Notes under the pieces: model-generated | Told to the model about the DNA's origin: nothing | What the model saw: the letters and a program-made list of their open reading frames with translations, nothing else | The model's database searches: none | Source: Macrothele yani | Lineage: Eukaryota > Arthropoda > Arachnida > Araneae > Macrothelidae | Length of the DNA stretch: 64,000 bases | Reading direction: 5' to 3' | Assembly: GCA_039090855.1 (NCBI GenBank) | Contig: CM077025.1 | Span: 94,344,489-94,408,488, forward strand | Part shown: positions 27,001 to 42,200 of the stretch, in pieces | Layout of the letters: every line of letters begins with the position of its first letter | How positions within the stretch are numbered: position 1 is the stretch's first letter | Translations under genes and position numbers: made by a program

Positions 27001-30000
27001 TGTGCGTCCTTCGGGCAGGTACGTTACATCTCCTGGTACGTTACATCATCCGCCCCTTATTTTTTTTTATTCTGATTCCTCTCTGCCTTTATGTCGTATG
27101 CGTCCTTCTGGCAGGTACGTCACATCTCCTGGTACGTTACATCATCTCCCACTTATTTTTTTTATTCTGATTCCTATCTGCTTTTATGTCGTATGCGTCC
27201 TTCGGGCAGGTACGTCCCATCTCCTGGTACGTTACATCATCTCCCCCTTATTTTTTTTATTCTGATTCCTATCTGCCTTTATGTCGTGTGCGTTCTTCTG
27301 GCTGGTACGTCACATCTCGTAGTACGTTACATCATCTCCCCCTTATTTTTTTTTTATTCTGATTCCTATCTGCCTTTATGTCGTGTGCGTCCTTCGGGCA
27401 GGTACGTCACATCTCGTGGTACGTTACATCATCTCCCCCTTATTTTTATTTTTTTTATCCTGATTCCTATCTGCCTTTATGTCGTGTGCGTCCTTCGGGC
27501 AGGTACGTCACATCTCCTGGTACGTTACGTTATCTCCTCCTTATTTTTTTATTTTTTATTCTGATTCCTATCTGCTTTTATGTCGTGTGCGTCCTTCGGG
27601 CAGGTACGTCACATCTCCTGGTACGTTACATCATCTCCCCCTTATTTTTTTTATTCTGATTCCTATCTGCCTTTATGTCGTGTGCGTCCTTCGGGCAGGT
27701 ACGTCACATCTCCTGGTACGTTACATCATCTCCCCCTTATTTTTTTATTCTGATTCCTATCTGCCTTTATGTCGTGTGCGTCCTTCGGGCAGGTACGTCA
27801 CATCTCCTGGTACGTTACATTATCTCCCCCTTATTTTTTTATTATTTTTTTCTGATTCCTATCTGCCTTTATGTCGTGTGCGTCCTTCGGGCAGGTACGT
27901 CACATCTCCTGGTACGTTACATCATCTCCCCCTTATTTTTTTTTATTCTGATTCCTATCTGCCTTTATGTCGTGTGCGTCCTTCTGGCTGGTACGTCACA
28001 TCTCCTAGTACGTTACATCATCTCCCCCTTATTTTTTTTTTATTCTGATTCCTATCTGCCTTTATGTCGTGTGCGTCCTTCGGGCAGGTACGTCACATCT
28101 CGTGGTACGTTACATCATCTCCCCCTTATTTTTTTTTATTCTGATTCCTATCTGCCTTTATGTCGTGTGCGTCCTTTCGGGCAGGTACGTCCCATCTCCT
28201 GGTACGTTACATTATCTCCCCCTTATTTTTTTTATTCTGATTCCTATCTGCCTGTATGTCGTGTGCGTCCTTCGGGCAGGTACGTCACATCTCCTGGTAC
28301 GTTACATCATCTCCCCCTTATTTATTTTTATTCTGATTCCTATCTGCCTTTATGTCGTGTGCGTCCTTCGGGCAGGTACGTCACATCTTTTGGTACGTTA
28401 CATCATCTCCCCCTTATTTTTTTATTCTGATTCCTATCTGCCTTTATGTCGTGTGCGTCCTTCGGGCAGGTACGTCACATCTCCTGGTACGTTACATCAT
28501 CTCCCCCTTATTTTTTAATATTTTATTCTGATTCCTATCTGCCTTTATGTCGTGTGTGTTCTTCGGGCAGGTACGTCACATCTCCTGGTACGTTACATCA
28601 TCTCCCCCTTATTTTTTTTATTCTGTTTCCTATCTGCCTTTATGTCGTGTGCGTCCTTCGGGCAGGTACGTTACATCTCCTGGTACGTTACATCATCTGC
28701 CCCTTATTTTTTTTTATTCTGATTCCTCTCTGCCTTTATGTCGTATGCGTCCTTCTGGCAGGTACGTCACATCTCCTGGTACGTTACATCATCTCCCACT
28801 TATTTTTTTTTATTCTGATTCCTATCTGCTTTTATGTCGTGTGCATCCTTCGGGCAGGTACGTCCCATCTCCTGGTACGTTACATCATCTCCCCCTTATT
28901 TTTTTTATTCTGATTCCTATCTGCCTTTATGTCGTGTGCGTTCTTCTGGCTGGTACGTCACATCTCGTAGTACGTTACATCATCTCCCCCTTATTTTTTT
29001 TTATTCTGATTCCTATCTGCCTTTATGTCGTGTGCGTCCTTCGGGCAGGTACGTCACATCTCGTGGTACGTTACATCATCTCCCCCTTATTTTTATTTTT
29101 TTTATCCTGATTCCTATCTGCCTTTATGTCGTGTGCGTCCTTCGGGCAGGTACGTCACATCTCCTGGTACGTTACGTTATCTCCTCCTTATTTTTTTATT
29201 TTTTTATTCTGATTCCTATCTGCTTTTATGTCGTGTGCGTCCTTCGGGCAGGTACGTCACATCTCCTGGTACGTTACATCATCTCCCCCTTATTTTTTTT
29301 ATTCTGATTCCTATCTGCCTTTATGTCGTGTGCGTCCTTCGGGCAGGTACGTCACATCTCCTGGTACGTTACATCATCTCCCCCTTATTTTTTTTTATTC
29401 TGATTCCTATCTGCCTTTATGTCGTGTGCGTCCTGCGGGCAGGTACGTCACATCTCCTGGTACGTTACATTATCTCCCCCTTATTTTTTTATTATTTTTT
29501 TCTGATTCCTATCTGCCTTTATGTCGTGTGCGTCCTTCCGGCAGGTACGTCTCATCTCCTGGTACGTTACATCATCTCCCCTTATTTTTATTTTTTATTC
29601 TGATTCCTATCTGCCTTTATGTCGTGTGCGTCCTTCGGGCAGGTACGTCACATCTCCTTGTACGTTACATTATCTCTTCCTTATTTTTTTATTCTGATTC
29701 CTATCTGCTTTTATGTCGTGTGCGTCCTTCGGGCAGGTACGTCACATCTCCTGGTACGTTACATCATCTCCCCCTTATTTTTTTAATTCTGATTCCTATC
29801 TGCCTTTATGTCGTGTGCGTCCTTCGGGCAGGTACGTCACATCTCCTGGTACGTTACATAATCCCCTTATTTTTCTTTTTTATTCTGATTCCTATCTTCC
29901 ATTTATGTCGTGTGCGTCCTTCGGGCAGGTACGTCGCATCTCCTGGTACGTTACATCATCTCCCACTTATTTTTTTTTATTCTGATTCCTATCTGCCTTT

Positions 30001-32000
30001 ATGTCGTGTGCGTCCTTCAGGCAGGTACGTCCCATCTCCTGGTACGTTACATCATCTCCCCCTTATTTTTTTATTCTGATTCCTATCTGCCTTTATGTCG
30101 TGTGCGTCCTTCTGGCTGGTACGTTACATCATCTCCCCCTTATTTTTTTTTATTTTGATTCCTATCTGCCTTTATGTCGTGTGCGTCCTTCGGGCAGGTA
30201 CGTCCCATCTCCTGGTACGTTACATCATCTCCCCCTTATTTTTTTTATTCTGATTCCTATCTGCCTTTATGTCGTGTGCGTCCTTCGGGCAGGTACGTCA
30301 CATCTCCTGGTACGTTACATCATCTCCCCCTTATTTTTTTATTCTGATTCCTATCTGCCTTTATGTCGTGTGCGTCCTTCTGGCTGGTACGTCACATCTC
30401 CTAGTACGTTACATCATCTCCCCCTTATTTTTTTATTCTGATTCCTATCTGCCTTTATGTCGTGTGCGTCCTTCGGGCAGGTACGTTACATCTCCTGGTA
30501 CGTTACATCATCCGCCCCTTATTTTTTTTATTCCTGATTCCTCTCTGCCTTTATGTCGTATGCGTCCTTCTGGCAGGTACATCACATCTCCTGGTACGTT
30601 ACATCATCTCCCACTTATTTTTTTTTATTCTGATTCCTATCTGCTTTTATGTCGTGTGCGTCCTTTCGGGCAGGTACGTCCCATCTCCTGGTACGTTACA
30701 TCATCTCCCCTTATTTTTTTTATTCTGATTCCTATCTGCCTTTATGTCGTGTGCGTTCTTCTGGCTGGTACGTCACATCTCGTAGTACGTTACATCATCT
30801 CCCCCTTATTTTTTTTTATTCTGATTCCTATCTGCCTTTATGTCGTGTGCGTCCTTCGGGCAGGTACGTCACATCTCGTGGTACGTTACATCATCTCCCC
30901 CTTATTTTTATTTTTTTTATCCTGATTCCTATCTGCCTTTATGTCGTGTGCGTCCTTCGGGCAGGTACGTCACATCTCCTGGTACGTTACGTTATCTCCT
31001 CCTTATTTTTTTATTTTTTATTCTGATTCCTATCTGCTTTTATGTGGTGTGCGTCCTTCGGGCAGGTACGTCACATCTCCTGGTACGTTACATCATCTCC
31101 CCCTTATTTTTTTTATTCTGATTCCTATCTGCCTTTATGTCGTGTGCGTCCTTCGGGCAGGTACGTCACATCTCCTGGTACGTTACATCATCTCCCCCTT
31201 ATTTTTTTTTATTCTGATTCCTATCTGCCTTTATGTCGTGTGCGTCCTTCGGGCAGGTACGTCACATCTCCTGGTACGTTACATTATCTCCCCCTTATTT
31301 TTTTATTATTTTTTTCTGATTCCTATCTGCCTTTATGTCGTGTGCGTCCTTCGGGCAGGTACGTCTCATCTCCTGGTACGTTACATCATCTCCCCCTTAT
31401 TTTTATTTTTTTTTATTCTGATTCCTATCTGCCTTTATGTCGTGTGCGTCCTTCGGGCAGGTACGTCACATCTCCTTGTACGTTACATTATCTCTTCCTT
31501 ATTTTTTTATTCTGATTCCTATCTGCTTTTATGTCGTGTGCGTCCTTCGGGCAGGTACGTCACATCTGCTGGTACGTTACATCATCTCCCGCTTATTTTT
31601 TAATTCTGATTCCTATCTGCCTTTATGTCGTGTGCGTCCTTCGGGCAGGTACGTCACATCTCCTGGTACGTTACATCATCCCCTTATTTTTCTTTTTTAT
31701 TCTGATTCCTATCTGCCTTTATGTCGTGTGCGTCCTTCGGGCAGGTACGTCGCATCTCCTGGTACGTTACATCATCTCCCACTTATTTTTTTTTATTCTG
31801 ATTCCTATCTGCCTTTATGTCGTGTGCGTCCTTCGGGCAGGTACGTCCCATCTCCTGGTACGTTACATCATCTCCCCCTTATTTTTTTTTATTCTGATTC
31901 CTATCTGCCTTTATGTCGTGTGCGTCCTTCTGGCTGGTACGTTACATCATCTCCCCCTTATTTTTTTTTTTATTCTGATTCCTATCTGCCTTTGTGTCGT
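18100..32000 (+). repeat. Long-range duplication in the satellite, offset about 7.57 kb
   Basis: Rare monomer variants of about 18.1-24.4 kb reappear in the same order at about 25.7-32.0 kb: GATTCCCATCTG (18190 and 25737), CACATCTTTTGG (20813 and 28385), GTGCATCCTTCGG (21268 and 28850), CTTCCGGCAGG (21959 and 29536), TACATAATCCCC (22283 and 29857) and CTTCCATTTATG (22323 and 29894). Offsets are 7.55-7.58 kb, small differences being explained by T-tract length. The copies are about 6.3 kb each with about 1.3 kb between them. This implies a recent unequal exchange or amplification on top of the 95-bp periodicity. Confidence 0.8.
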
Positions 32001-35000
32001 GTGCGTCCTTCGGGCAGGTACGTCACATCTTCTGGTACGTTACATCATCTCCCCCTTATTTTTGTTTTTATTCTGATTCCTATCTGCCTTTATGTCGCGT
32101 GCGTCCTTCGGGCAGGTACGTCACATCTCCTGGTACGTTATATCATCTCCCCCTTATTATTTTTTATTCTGATTCCTATCTGCCTTTATGTCGTGTGCGT
32201 CCTTCGGGCAGGTACGTCACATCTCCTGGTACGTTACATCATCTCCCCCTTATTTTTTAATATTTTATTCTGATTCCTATCTGCCTTTATGTCGTGTGTG
32301 TTCTTCGGGCAGGTACGTCACATCTCCTGGTACGTTGCATCATCTCCCCCTTATTTTTTTATTCTGTTTCCTATCTGCCTTTATGTCGTGTGCGTCCTTC
32401 GGGCAGGTACGTTACATCTCCTGGTACGTTACATCATCCGCCCCTTATTTTTTTTTTATTCTGATTCCTCTCTGCCTTTATGTCGTATGCGTCCTTCTGG
32501 CAGGTACGTCACATCTCCTGGTACGTTACATCATCTCCCACTTATTTTTTTTATTCTGATTCCTATCTGCCTTTATGTCGTGCGCGTCCTTCGGGCAGGT
32601 ACGTCACATCTCCTGGTACGTTACATCATCTCCCCCTTTTTTTTTATTCTGATTCCTATCTGCCTTTATGTCATGTGCGTCCTTCGGGCAGGTACGTCAC
32701 ATCTCCTGGTACGTTACATCATCTCCCCCTTATTTTTTTTTATTCTGATTCCTATCTGCCTTTATGTCGTGTGCGTCCTTCGGGCAGGTACGTCACATCT
32801 CCTGGTACGTTACATCCTCTCCCCCTTATTTTTTTTTATTCTGATTCCTATCTGCCTTTATGTCGTGTGCGTCCTTCTGGCTGGTACGTCACATCTCCTA
32901 GTACGTTACATCATCTCCCCCTTATTTTTTTTTATTCTGATTCCTATCTGCCTTTATGTCGTGTGCGTCCTTCGGGCAGGTACGTCACATCTCGTGGTAC
33001 GTTACATCATCTCCCCCTTATTTTTTTTTATTCTGATTCCTATCTGCCTTTATGTCGTGTGCGTCCTTCGGGCAGGTACGTTCCATCTCCTGGTACGTTA
33101 CATCATCTCCCCCTTATTTTTTTTTATTCTGATTCTTATCTGCCTGTATGTCGTGTGCGTCCTTCGGGCAGGTACGTCACATCTCCTGGTACGTTACATC
33201 ATCTCCCCCTTATTTTTTTTATTCTGATTCCTATCTGCCTTTATGTCGTGTGCGTCCTTCGGGCAGGTACGTCACATCTCCTAGTACGTTACATCATCTC
33301 CCCCTTATTTTTTTTTATTCTGATTCCTATCTGCCTTTATGTCGTGTGCGTCCTTCGGGCAGGTACGTCACATCTCGTGGTACGTTACATCATCTCCCCC
33401 TTATTTTTTTATTCTGATTCCTATCTGCCTATATGTCGTGTGCGTCCTTCGGGCAGGTACGTCCCATCTCCTGGTACGTTACATTATCTCCCTTATTTTT
33501 TTTATTCTGATTCCTATCTGCCTGTATGTCGTGTGCGTCCTTCGGGCAGGTACGTCACATCTCCTGGTACGTTACATCATCTCCCCCTTATTTTTTTTAT
33601 TCTGATTCCTATCTGCCTTTATGTCGTGTGCGTCCTTCGGGCAGGTACGTCACATCTCCTGGTACGTTACATCATCTCCCCCTTATTTTTTTTATTCTGA
33701 TTCCTATCTGCCTTTATGTCGTGTGCGTCCTTCGGGCAGGTTCGTCACATCTTCTGGTACGTTACATCATCTCCCCCTTATTTTTGTTTTTATTCTGATT
33801 CCTATCTGCCTTTATGTCGCGTGCGTCCTTCGGGCAGGTACGTCACATCTCCTGGTACGTTATATCATCTCCCCCTTATTATTTTTTATTCTGATTCCTA
33901 TCTGCCTTTATGTCGTGTGCGTCCTTCGGGCAGGTACGTCACATCTCCTGGTACGTTACATCATCTCCCCCTTATTTTTTAATATTTTATTCTGATTCCT
34001 ATCTGCCTTTATGTCGTGTGTGTTCTTCGGGCAGGTACGTCACATCTCCTGGTACGTTACATCATCTCCCCCTTATTTTTTTTTATTCTGTTTCCTATCT
34101 GCCTTTATGTCGTGTGCGTCCTTCGGGCAGGTACGTTACATCTCCTGGTACGTTACATCATCCGCCCCTTATTTTTTTTATTCTGATTCCTCTCTGCCTT
34201 TATGTCGTATGCGTCCTTCTGGCAGGTACATCACATTTCCTGGTACGTTACATCATCTCCCACTTATTTTTTTATTCTGATTCCTATCTGCTTTTATGTC
34301 GTGTGCGTCCTTTCGGGCAGGTACGTCCCATCTCCTGGTACGTTACATCATCTCCCCCTTATTTTTTTTATTCTGATTCCTATCTGCCTTTATGTCGTGT
34401 GCGTTCTTCTGGCTGGTACGTCACATCTCGTAGTACGTTACATCATCTCCCCCTTATTTTTTTTTATTCTGATTCCTATCTGCCTTTATGTCGTGTGCGT
34501 CCTTCGGGCAGGTACGTCACATCTCGTGGTACGTTACATCATCTCCCCTTATTTTTATTTTTTTATCCTGATTCCTATCTGCCTTTATGTCGTGTGCGTC
34601 CTTCGGGCAGGTACGTCACATCTCCTGGTACGTTACGTTATCTCCTCCTTATTTTTTTATTCTGATTCCTATCTGCTTTTATGTCGTGTGCGTCCTTCGG
34701 GCAGGTACGTCACATCTCCTGGTACGTTACATCATCTCCCCCTTATTTTTTTTATTCTGATTCCTATCTGCCTTTATGTCGTGTGCGTCCTTCGGGCAGG
34801 TACGTCACATCTCCTGGTACGTTACATCATCTCCCCCTTATTTTTTTTTATTCTGATTCCTATCTGCCTTTATGTCGTGTGCGTCCTTCGGGCAGGTACG
34901 TCACATCTCCTGGTACGTTACATTATCTCCCCCTTATTTTTTTATTATTTTTTTCTGATTCCTATCTGCCTTTATGTCGTGTGCGTCCTTCGGGCAGGTA

Positions 35001-38000
35001 CGTCTCATCTCCTGGTACGTTACATCATCTCCCCCTTATTTTTATTTTTTTTTATTCTGATTCCTATCTGCCTTTATGTCGTGTGCGTCCTTCGGGCAGG
35101 TACGTCACATCTCCTTGTACGTTACATTATCTCTTCCTTATTTTTTATTCTGATTCCTATCTGCTTTTATGTCGTGTGCGTCCTTCGGGCAGGTACGTCA
35201 CATCTGCTGGTACGTTACATCATCTCCCGCTTATTTTTTTAATTCTGATTCCTATCTGCCTTTATGTCGTGTGCGTCCTTCGGGCAGGTACGTCACATCT
35301 CCTGGTACGTTACATCATCCCCTTATTTTTCTTTTTTATTCTGATTCCTATCTGCCTTTATGTCGTGTGCGTCCTTCGGGCAGGTACGTCGCATCTCCTG
35401 GTACGTTACATCATCTCCCACTTATTTTTTTTTATTCTGATTCCTATCTGCCTTTATGTCGTGTGCGTCCTTTCGGGCAGGTACGTCCCATCTCCTGGTA
35501 CGTTACATCATCTCCCCCTTATTTTTTTATTCTGATTCCTATCTGCCTTTATGTCGTGTGCGTCCTTCTGGCTGGTACGTTACATCATCTCCCCTTATTT
35601 TTTTTTTTTATTCTGATTCCTATCTGCCTTTGTGTCGTGTGCGTCCTTCGGGCAGGTACGTCACATCTTCTGGTACGTTACATCATCTCCCCCTTATTTT
35701 TGTTTTTATTCTGATTCCTATCTGCCTTTATGTCGCGTGCGTCCTTCGGGCAGGTACGTCACATCTCCTGGTACGTTATATCATCTCCCCCTTATTATTT
35801 TTTATTCTGATTCCCTATCTGCCTTTATGTCGTGTGCGTCCTTCGGGCAGGTACGTCACATCTCCTGGTACGTTACATCATCTCCCCCTTATTTTTTAAT
35901 ATTTTATTCTGATTCCTATCTGCCTTTATGTCGTGTGTGTTCTTCGGGCAGGTACGTCACATCTCCTGGTACGTTGCATCATCTCCCCCTTATTTTTTTT
36001 TATTCTGTTTCCTATCTGCCTTTATGTCGTGTGCGTCCTTCGGGCAGGTACGTTACATCTCCTGGTACGTTACATCATCCGCCCCTTATTTTTTTTTATT
36101 TTGATTCCTCTCTGCCTTTATGTCGTATGCGTCCTTCTGGCAGGTACGTCACATCTCCTGGTACGTTACATCATCTCCCACTTATTTTTTTTTATTCTGA
36201 TTCCTATCTGCCTTTATGTCGTGCGCGTCCTTCGGGCAGGTACGTCACATCTCCTGGTACGTTACATCATCTCCCCCTTTTTTTTTATTCTGATTCCTAT
36301 CTGCCTTTATGTCATGTGCGTCCTTCGGGCAGGTACGTCACATCTCCTGGTACGTTACATCATCTCCCCCTTATTTTTTTTTATTCTGATTCCTATCTGC
36401 CTTTATGTCGTGTGCGTCCTTCGGGCAGGTACGTCACATCTCCTGGTACGTTACATCCTCTCCCCTTATTTTTTTATTCTGATTCCTATCTGCCTTTATG
36501 TCGTGTGCGTCCTTCTGGCTGGTACGTCACATCTCCTAGTACGTTACATCATCTCCCCCTTATTTTTTTTTATTCTGATTCCTATCTGCCTTTATGTCGT
36601 GTGCGTCCTTCGGGCAGGTACGTCACATCTCGTGGTACGTTACATCATCTCCCCCTTATTTTTTTTTATTCTGATTCCTATCTGCCTTTATGTCGTGTGC
36701 GTCCTTCGGGCAGGTACGTTCCATCTCCTGGTACGTTACATCATCTCCCCCTTATTTTTTTTTATTCTGATTCTTATCTGCCTGTATGTCGTGTGCGTCC
36801 TTCGGGCAGGTACGTCACATCTCCTGGTACGTTACATCATCTCCCCTTATTTTTTTTATTCTGATTCCTATCTGCCTTTATGTCGTGTGCGTCCTTCGGG
36901 CAGGTACGTCACATCTCCTAGTACGTTACATCATCTCCCCCTTATTTTTTTTTATTCTGATTCCTATCTGCCTTTATGTCGTGTGCGTCCTTCGGGCAGG
37001 TACGTCACATCTCGTGGTACGTTACATCATCTCCCCCTTATTTTTTTTTATTCTGATTCCTATCTGCCTATATGTCGTGTGCGTCCTTCGGGCAGGTACG
37101 TCCCATCTCCTGGTACGTTACATTATCTCCCCCTTATTTTTTTTTATTCTGATTCCTATCTGCCTGTATGTCGTGTGCGTCCTTCGGGCAGGTACGTCAC
37201 ATCTCCTGGTACGTTACATCATCTCCCCCTTATTTTTTTTTATTCTGATTCCTATCTGCCTTTATGTCGTGTGCGTCCTTCGGGCAGGTACGTCACATCT
37301 CCTGGTACGTTACATCATCTCCCCCTTATTTTTTTTTATTCTGATTCCTATCTGCCTTTATGTCGTGTGCGTCCTTCGGGCAGGTACGTCACATCTTCTG
37401 GTACGTTACATCATCTCCCCCTTATTTTTGTTTTTATTCTGATTCCTATCTGCCTTTATGTCGCGTGCGTCCTTCGGGCAGGTACGTCACATCTCCTGGT
37501 ACGTTATATCATCTCCCCTTATTATTTTTTATTCTGATTCCTATCTGCCTTTATGTCGTGTGCGTCCTTCGGGCAGGTACGTCACATCTCCTGGTACGTT
37601 ACATCATCTCCCCCTTATTTTTTAATATTTTATTCTGATTCCTATCTGCCTTTATGTCGTGTGTGTTCTTCGGGCAGGTACGTCACATCTCCTGGTACGT
37701 TACATCATCTCCCCCTTATTTTTTTTTATTCTGTTTCCTATCTGCCTTTATGTCGTGTGCGTCCTTCGGGCAGGTACGTTACATCTCCTGGTACGTTACA
37801 TCATCCGCCCCTTATTTTTTTTTATTCTGATTCCTCTCTGCCTTTATGTCGTATGCGTCCTTCTGGCAGGTACATCACATCTCCTGGTACGTTACATCAT
37901 CTCCCACTTATTTTTTTTTATTCTGATTCCTATCTGCTTTTATGTCGTGTGCGTCCTTCGGGCAGGTACGTCCCATCTCCTGGTACGTTACATCATCTCC

Positions 38001-39286
38001 CCCTTATTTTTTTTATTCTGATTCCCATCTGCCTTTATGTCGTGTGCGTTCTTCTGGCTGGTACGTCACATCTCGTAGTACGTTACATCATCTCCCCTTA
38101 TTTTTTTTTATTCTGATTCCTATCTGCCTTTATGTCGTGTGCGTCCTTCGGGCAGGTACGTCACATCTCGTGGTACGTTACATCATCTCCCCCTTATTTT
38201 TATTTTTTTTATCCTGATTCCTATCTGCCTTTATGTCGTGTGCGTCCTTCGGGCAGGTACGTCACATCTCCTGGTACGTTACGTTATCTCCTCCTTATTT
38301 TTTTATTTTTTATTCTGATTCCTATCTGCTTTTATGTCGTGTGCGTCCTTCGGGCAGGTACGTCACATCTCCTGGTACGTTACATCATCTCCCCCTTATT
38401 TTTTTTATTCTGATTCCTATCTGCCTTTATGTCGTGTGCGTCCTTCGGGCAGGTACGTCACATCTCCTGGTACGTTACATCATCTCCCCCTTATTTTTTT
38501 TTATTCTGATTCCTATCTGCCTTTATGTCGTGTGCGTCCTTCGGGCAGGTACGTCACATCTCCTGGTACGTTACATTATCTCCCCTTATTTTTTTATTAT
38601 TTTTTTCTGATTCCTATCTGCCTTTATGTCGTGTGCGTCCTTCGGGCAGGTACGTCTCATCTCCTGGTACGTTACATCATCTCCCCCTTATTTTTATTTT
38701 TTTTTATTCTGATTCCTATCTGCCTTTATGTCGTGTGCGTCCTTCGGGCAGGTACGTCACATCTCCTTGTACGTTACATTATCTCTTCCTTATTTTTTTA
38801 TTCTGATTCCTATCTGCTTTTATGTCGTGTGCGTCCTTCGGGCAGGTACGTCACATCTGCTGGTACGTTACATCATCTCCCGCTTATTTTTTTAATTCTG
38901 ATTCCTATCTGCCTTTATGTCGTGTGCGTCCTTCGGGCAGGTACGTCACATCTCCTGGTACGTTACATCATCCCCTTATTTTTCTTTTTTTATTCTGATT
39001 CCTATCTGCCTTTATGTCGTGTGCGTCCTTCGGGCAGGTACGTCGCATCTCCTGGTACGTTACATCATCTCCCACTTATTTTTTTTTATTCTGATTCCTA
39101 TCTGCCTTTATGTCGTGTGCGTCCTTTCGGGCAGGTACGTCCCATCTCCTGGTACGTTACATCATCTCCCCCTTATTTTTTTTTATTCTGATTCCTATCT
39201 GCCTTTATGTCGTGTGCGTCCTTCTGGCTGGTACGTTACATCATCTCCCCCTTATTTTTTTTTTATTCTGATTCCTATCTGCCTTT
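31994..39286 (+). repeat. Two tandem copies of a 3.65-kb higher-order repeat
   Basis: A marker monomer (CACATCTTCTGG with a TTTTTGTTTTT tail) occurs at 31994, 33716, 35632, 37360 and 39287, giving alternating spacings of 1722, 1916, 1728 and 1927 bp. Rare private variants recur at the same offset: GTTGCATCATC near 32331 and 35973, GTTCCATCTCC near 33080 and 36718, CCTATATG near 33428 and 37068, and the shortened 78-bp monomer near 31929, 35570 and 39229. The superunit is therefore about 38 monomers, itself made of related blocks of 18 and 20. The next block from 39287 starts the same way but lacks the GTTGCATCATC variant, so it belongs to a different amplification. Confidence 0.85.
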
Positions 39287-42200
39287 GTGTCGTGTGCGTC
39301 CTTCGGGCAGGTACGTCACATCTTCTGGTACGTTACATCATCTCCCCCTTATTTTTGTTTTTATTCTGATTCCTATCTGCCTTTATGTCGCGTGCGTCCT
39401 TCGGGCAGGTACGTCACATCTCCTGGTACGTTATATCATCTCCCCCTTATTATTTTTTATTCTGATTCCTATCTGCCTTTATGTCGTGTGCGTCCTTCGG
39501 GCAGGTACGTCACATCTCCTGGTACGTTACATCATCTCCCCCTTATTTTTTAATATTTTATTCTGATTCCTATCTGCCTTTATGTCGTGTGTGTTCTTCG
39601 GGCAGGTACGTCACATCTCCTGGTACGTTACATCATCTTCCCCTTATTTTTTTTTATTCTGTTTCCTATCTGCCTTTATGTCGTGTGCGTCCTTCGGGCA
39701 GGTACGTTACATCTCCTGGTACGTTACATCATCCGCCCCTTATTTTTTTTATTCTGATTCCTCTCTGCCTTTATGTCGTATGCGTCCTTCTGGCAGGTAC
39801 GTCACATCTCCTGGTACGTTACATCATCTCCCACTTATTTTTTATTCTGATTCCTATCTGCCTTTATGTCGTGCGCGTCCTTCGGGCAGGTACGTCACAT
39901 CTCCTGGTACGTTACATCATCTCCCCCTTTTTTTTTTTTATTCTGATTCCTATCTGCCTTTATGTCATGTGCGTCCTTCGGGCAGGTACGTCACATCTCC
40001 TGGTACGTTACATCATCTCCCCCTTATTTTTTTTTATTCTGATTCCTATCTGCCTTTATGTCGTGTGCGTCCTTCGGGCAGGTACGTCACATCTCCTGGT
40101 ACGTTACATCCTCTCCCCTTATTTTTTTTTATTCTGATTCCTATCTGCCTTTATGTCGTGTGCGTCCTTCTGGCTGGTACGTCACATCTCCTAGTACGTT
40201 ACATCATCTCCCCCTTATTTTTTTTATTCTGATTCCTATCTGCCTTTATGTCGTGTGCGTCCTTCGGGCAGGTACGTCACATCTCGTGGTACGTTACATC
40301 ATCTCCCCCTTATTTTTTTATTCTGACTCCTATCTGCCTTTATGTCGTGTGCGTCCTTCGGGCAGGTACGTCCCATCTCCTGGTACGTTACATCATCTCC
40401 CCCTTATTTTTTTTTATTCTGATTCTTATCTGCCTGTATGTCGTGTGCGTCCTTCGGGCAGGTACGTCACATCTCCTGGTACGTTACATCATCTCCCCCT
40501 TATTTATTTTTATTCTGATTCCTATCTGTCTTTATGTCGTGTGCGTCCTTCGGGCAGGTACGTCACATCTCCTGGTACGTTACATCATCTCCCCTTATTT
40601 TTTTTATTCTGATTCGTATCTGCCTTTATGTCGTGTGTGTCCTTCGGGCAGGTACGTCACATCTTCTGGTACGTTACATCATCTCCCCCTTATTTTTGTT
40701 TTTATTCTGATTCCTATCTGCCTTTATGTCGCGTGCGTCCTTCGGGCAGGTACGTCACATCTCCTGGTACGTTATATCATCTCCCCCTTATTATTTTTTA
40801 TTCTGATTCCTATCTGCCTTTATGTCGTGTGTGTTCTTCGGGCAGGTACGTCACATCTCCTGGTACGTTACATCATCTCCCCCTTATTTTTTAATATTTT
40901 ATTCTGATTCCTATCTGCCTTTATGTCGTGTGTGTTCTTCGGGCAGGTACGTCACATCTCCTGGTACGTTACATCATCTCCCCCTTATTTTTTTTTATTC
41001 TGTTTCCTATCTGCCTTTATGTCGTGTGCGTCCTTCGGTCAGGTACGTTACATCTCCTGGTACGTTACATCATCCGCCCCTTATTTTTTTTTATTCTGAT
41101 TCCTCTCTGCCTTTATGTCGTATGCGTCCTTCTGGCAGGTACGTCACATCTCCTGGTACGTTACATCATCTCCCACTTATTTTTTTTTATTCTGATTCCT
41201 ATCTGCCTTTATGTCGTGTGCGTCCTTCGGGCAGGTACGTCCCATCTCCTGGTACGTTACATGATCTCTCCCTTATTTTTTTTATTCTGATTCCTATCTG
41301 CCTTTATGTCGTGTGCGTCCTTCTGGCTGGTACGTCACATCTCGTAGTACGTTACATAATCTCCCCCTTATTTTTTTTATTCTGATTCCTATCTGCCTTT
41401 ATGTCGTGTGCGTCCTTCTGGCAGGTACGTCACATCTCGTGGTACGTTACATCATCTCCCCTTATTTTTATTTTTTTTATCCTGATTCCTATCTGCCTTT
41501 ATGTCGTGTGCGTCCTTCGGGCAGGTACGTCACATCTCCTGGTACGTTACGTTATCTCCTCCTTATTTTTTTATTTTTTTATTCTGATTCCTATCTGCTT
41601 TTATGTCGTGTGCGTCCTTCGGGCAGGTACGTCACATCTCCTGGTACGTTACATCATCTCCCCCTTATTTTTTTTTTATTCTGATTCCTATCTGCCTTTA
41701 TGTCGTGTGCGTCCTTCGGGCAGGTACGTCACATCTCCTGGTACGTTACATCATCTCCCCCTTATTTTTTTTATTCTGATTCCTATCTGCCTTTATGTCG
41801 TGTGCGTCCTTCGGGCAGGTACGTCACATCTCCTGGTACGTTACATTATCTCCCCCTTATTTTTTTATTATTTTTTTCTGATTCCTATCTGCCTTTATGT
41901 CGTGTGCGTCCTTCGGGCAGGTACGTCTCATCTCCTGGTACGTTACATCATCTCCCCCTTATTTTTATTTTTTTTATTCTGATTCCTATCTGCCTTTATG
42001 TCGTGTGCGTCCTTCGGGCAGGTACGTCACATCTCCTGGTACGTTACATCATCTCCCCTTATTTATTTAATTCTGATTCCTATCTGCCTTTATGTCGTGT
42101 GCGTCCTTCGGGCAGGTACGTCACATCTCCTGGTACGTTACATCATCCCCTTATTTTTCTTTTTTATTCTGATTCCTATCTGCCTTTATGTCGTGTGCGT

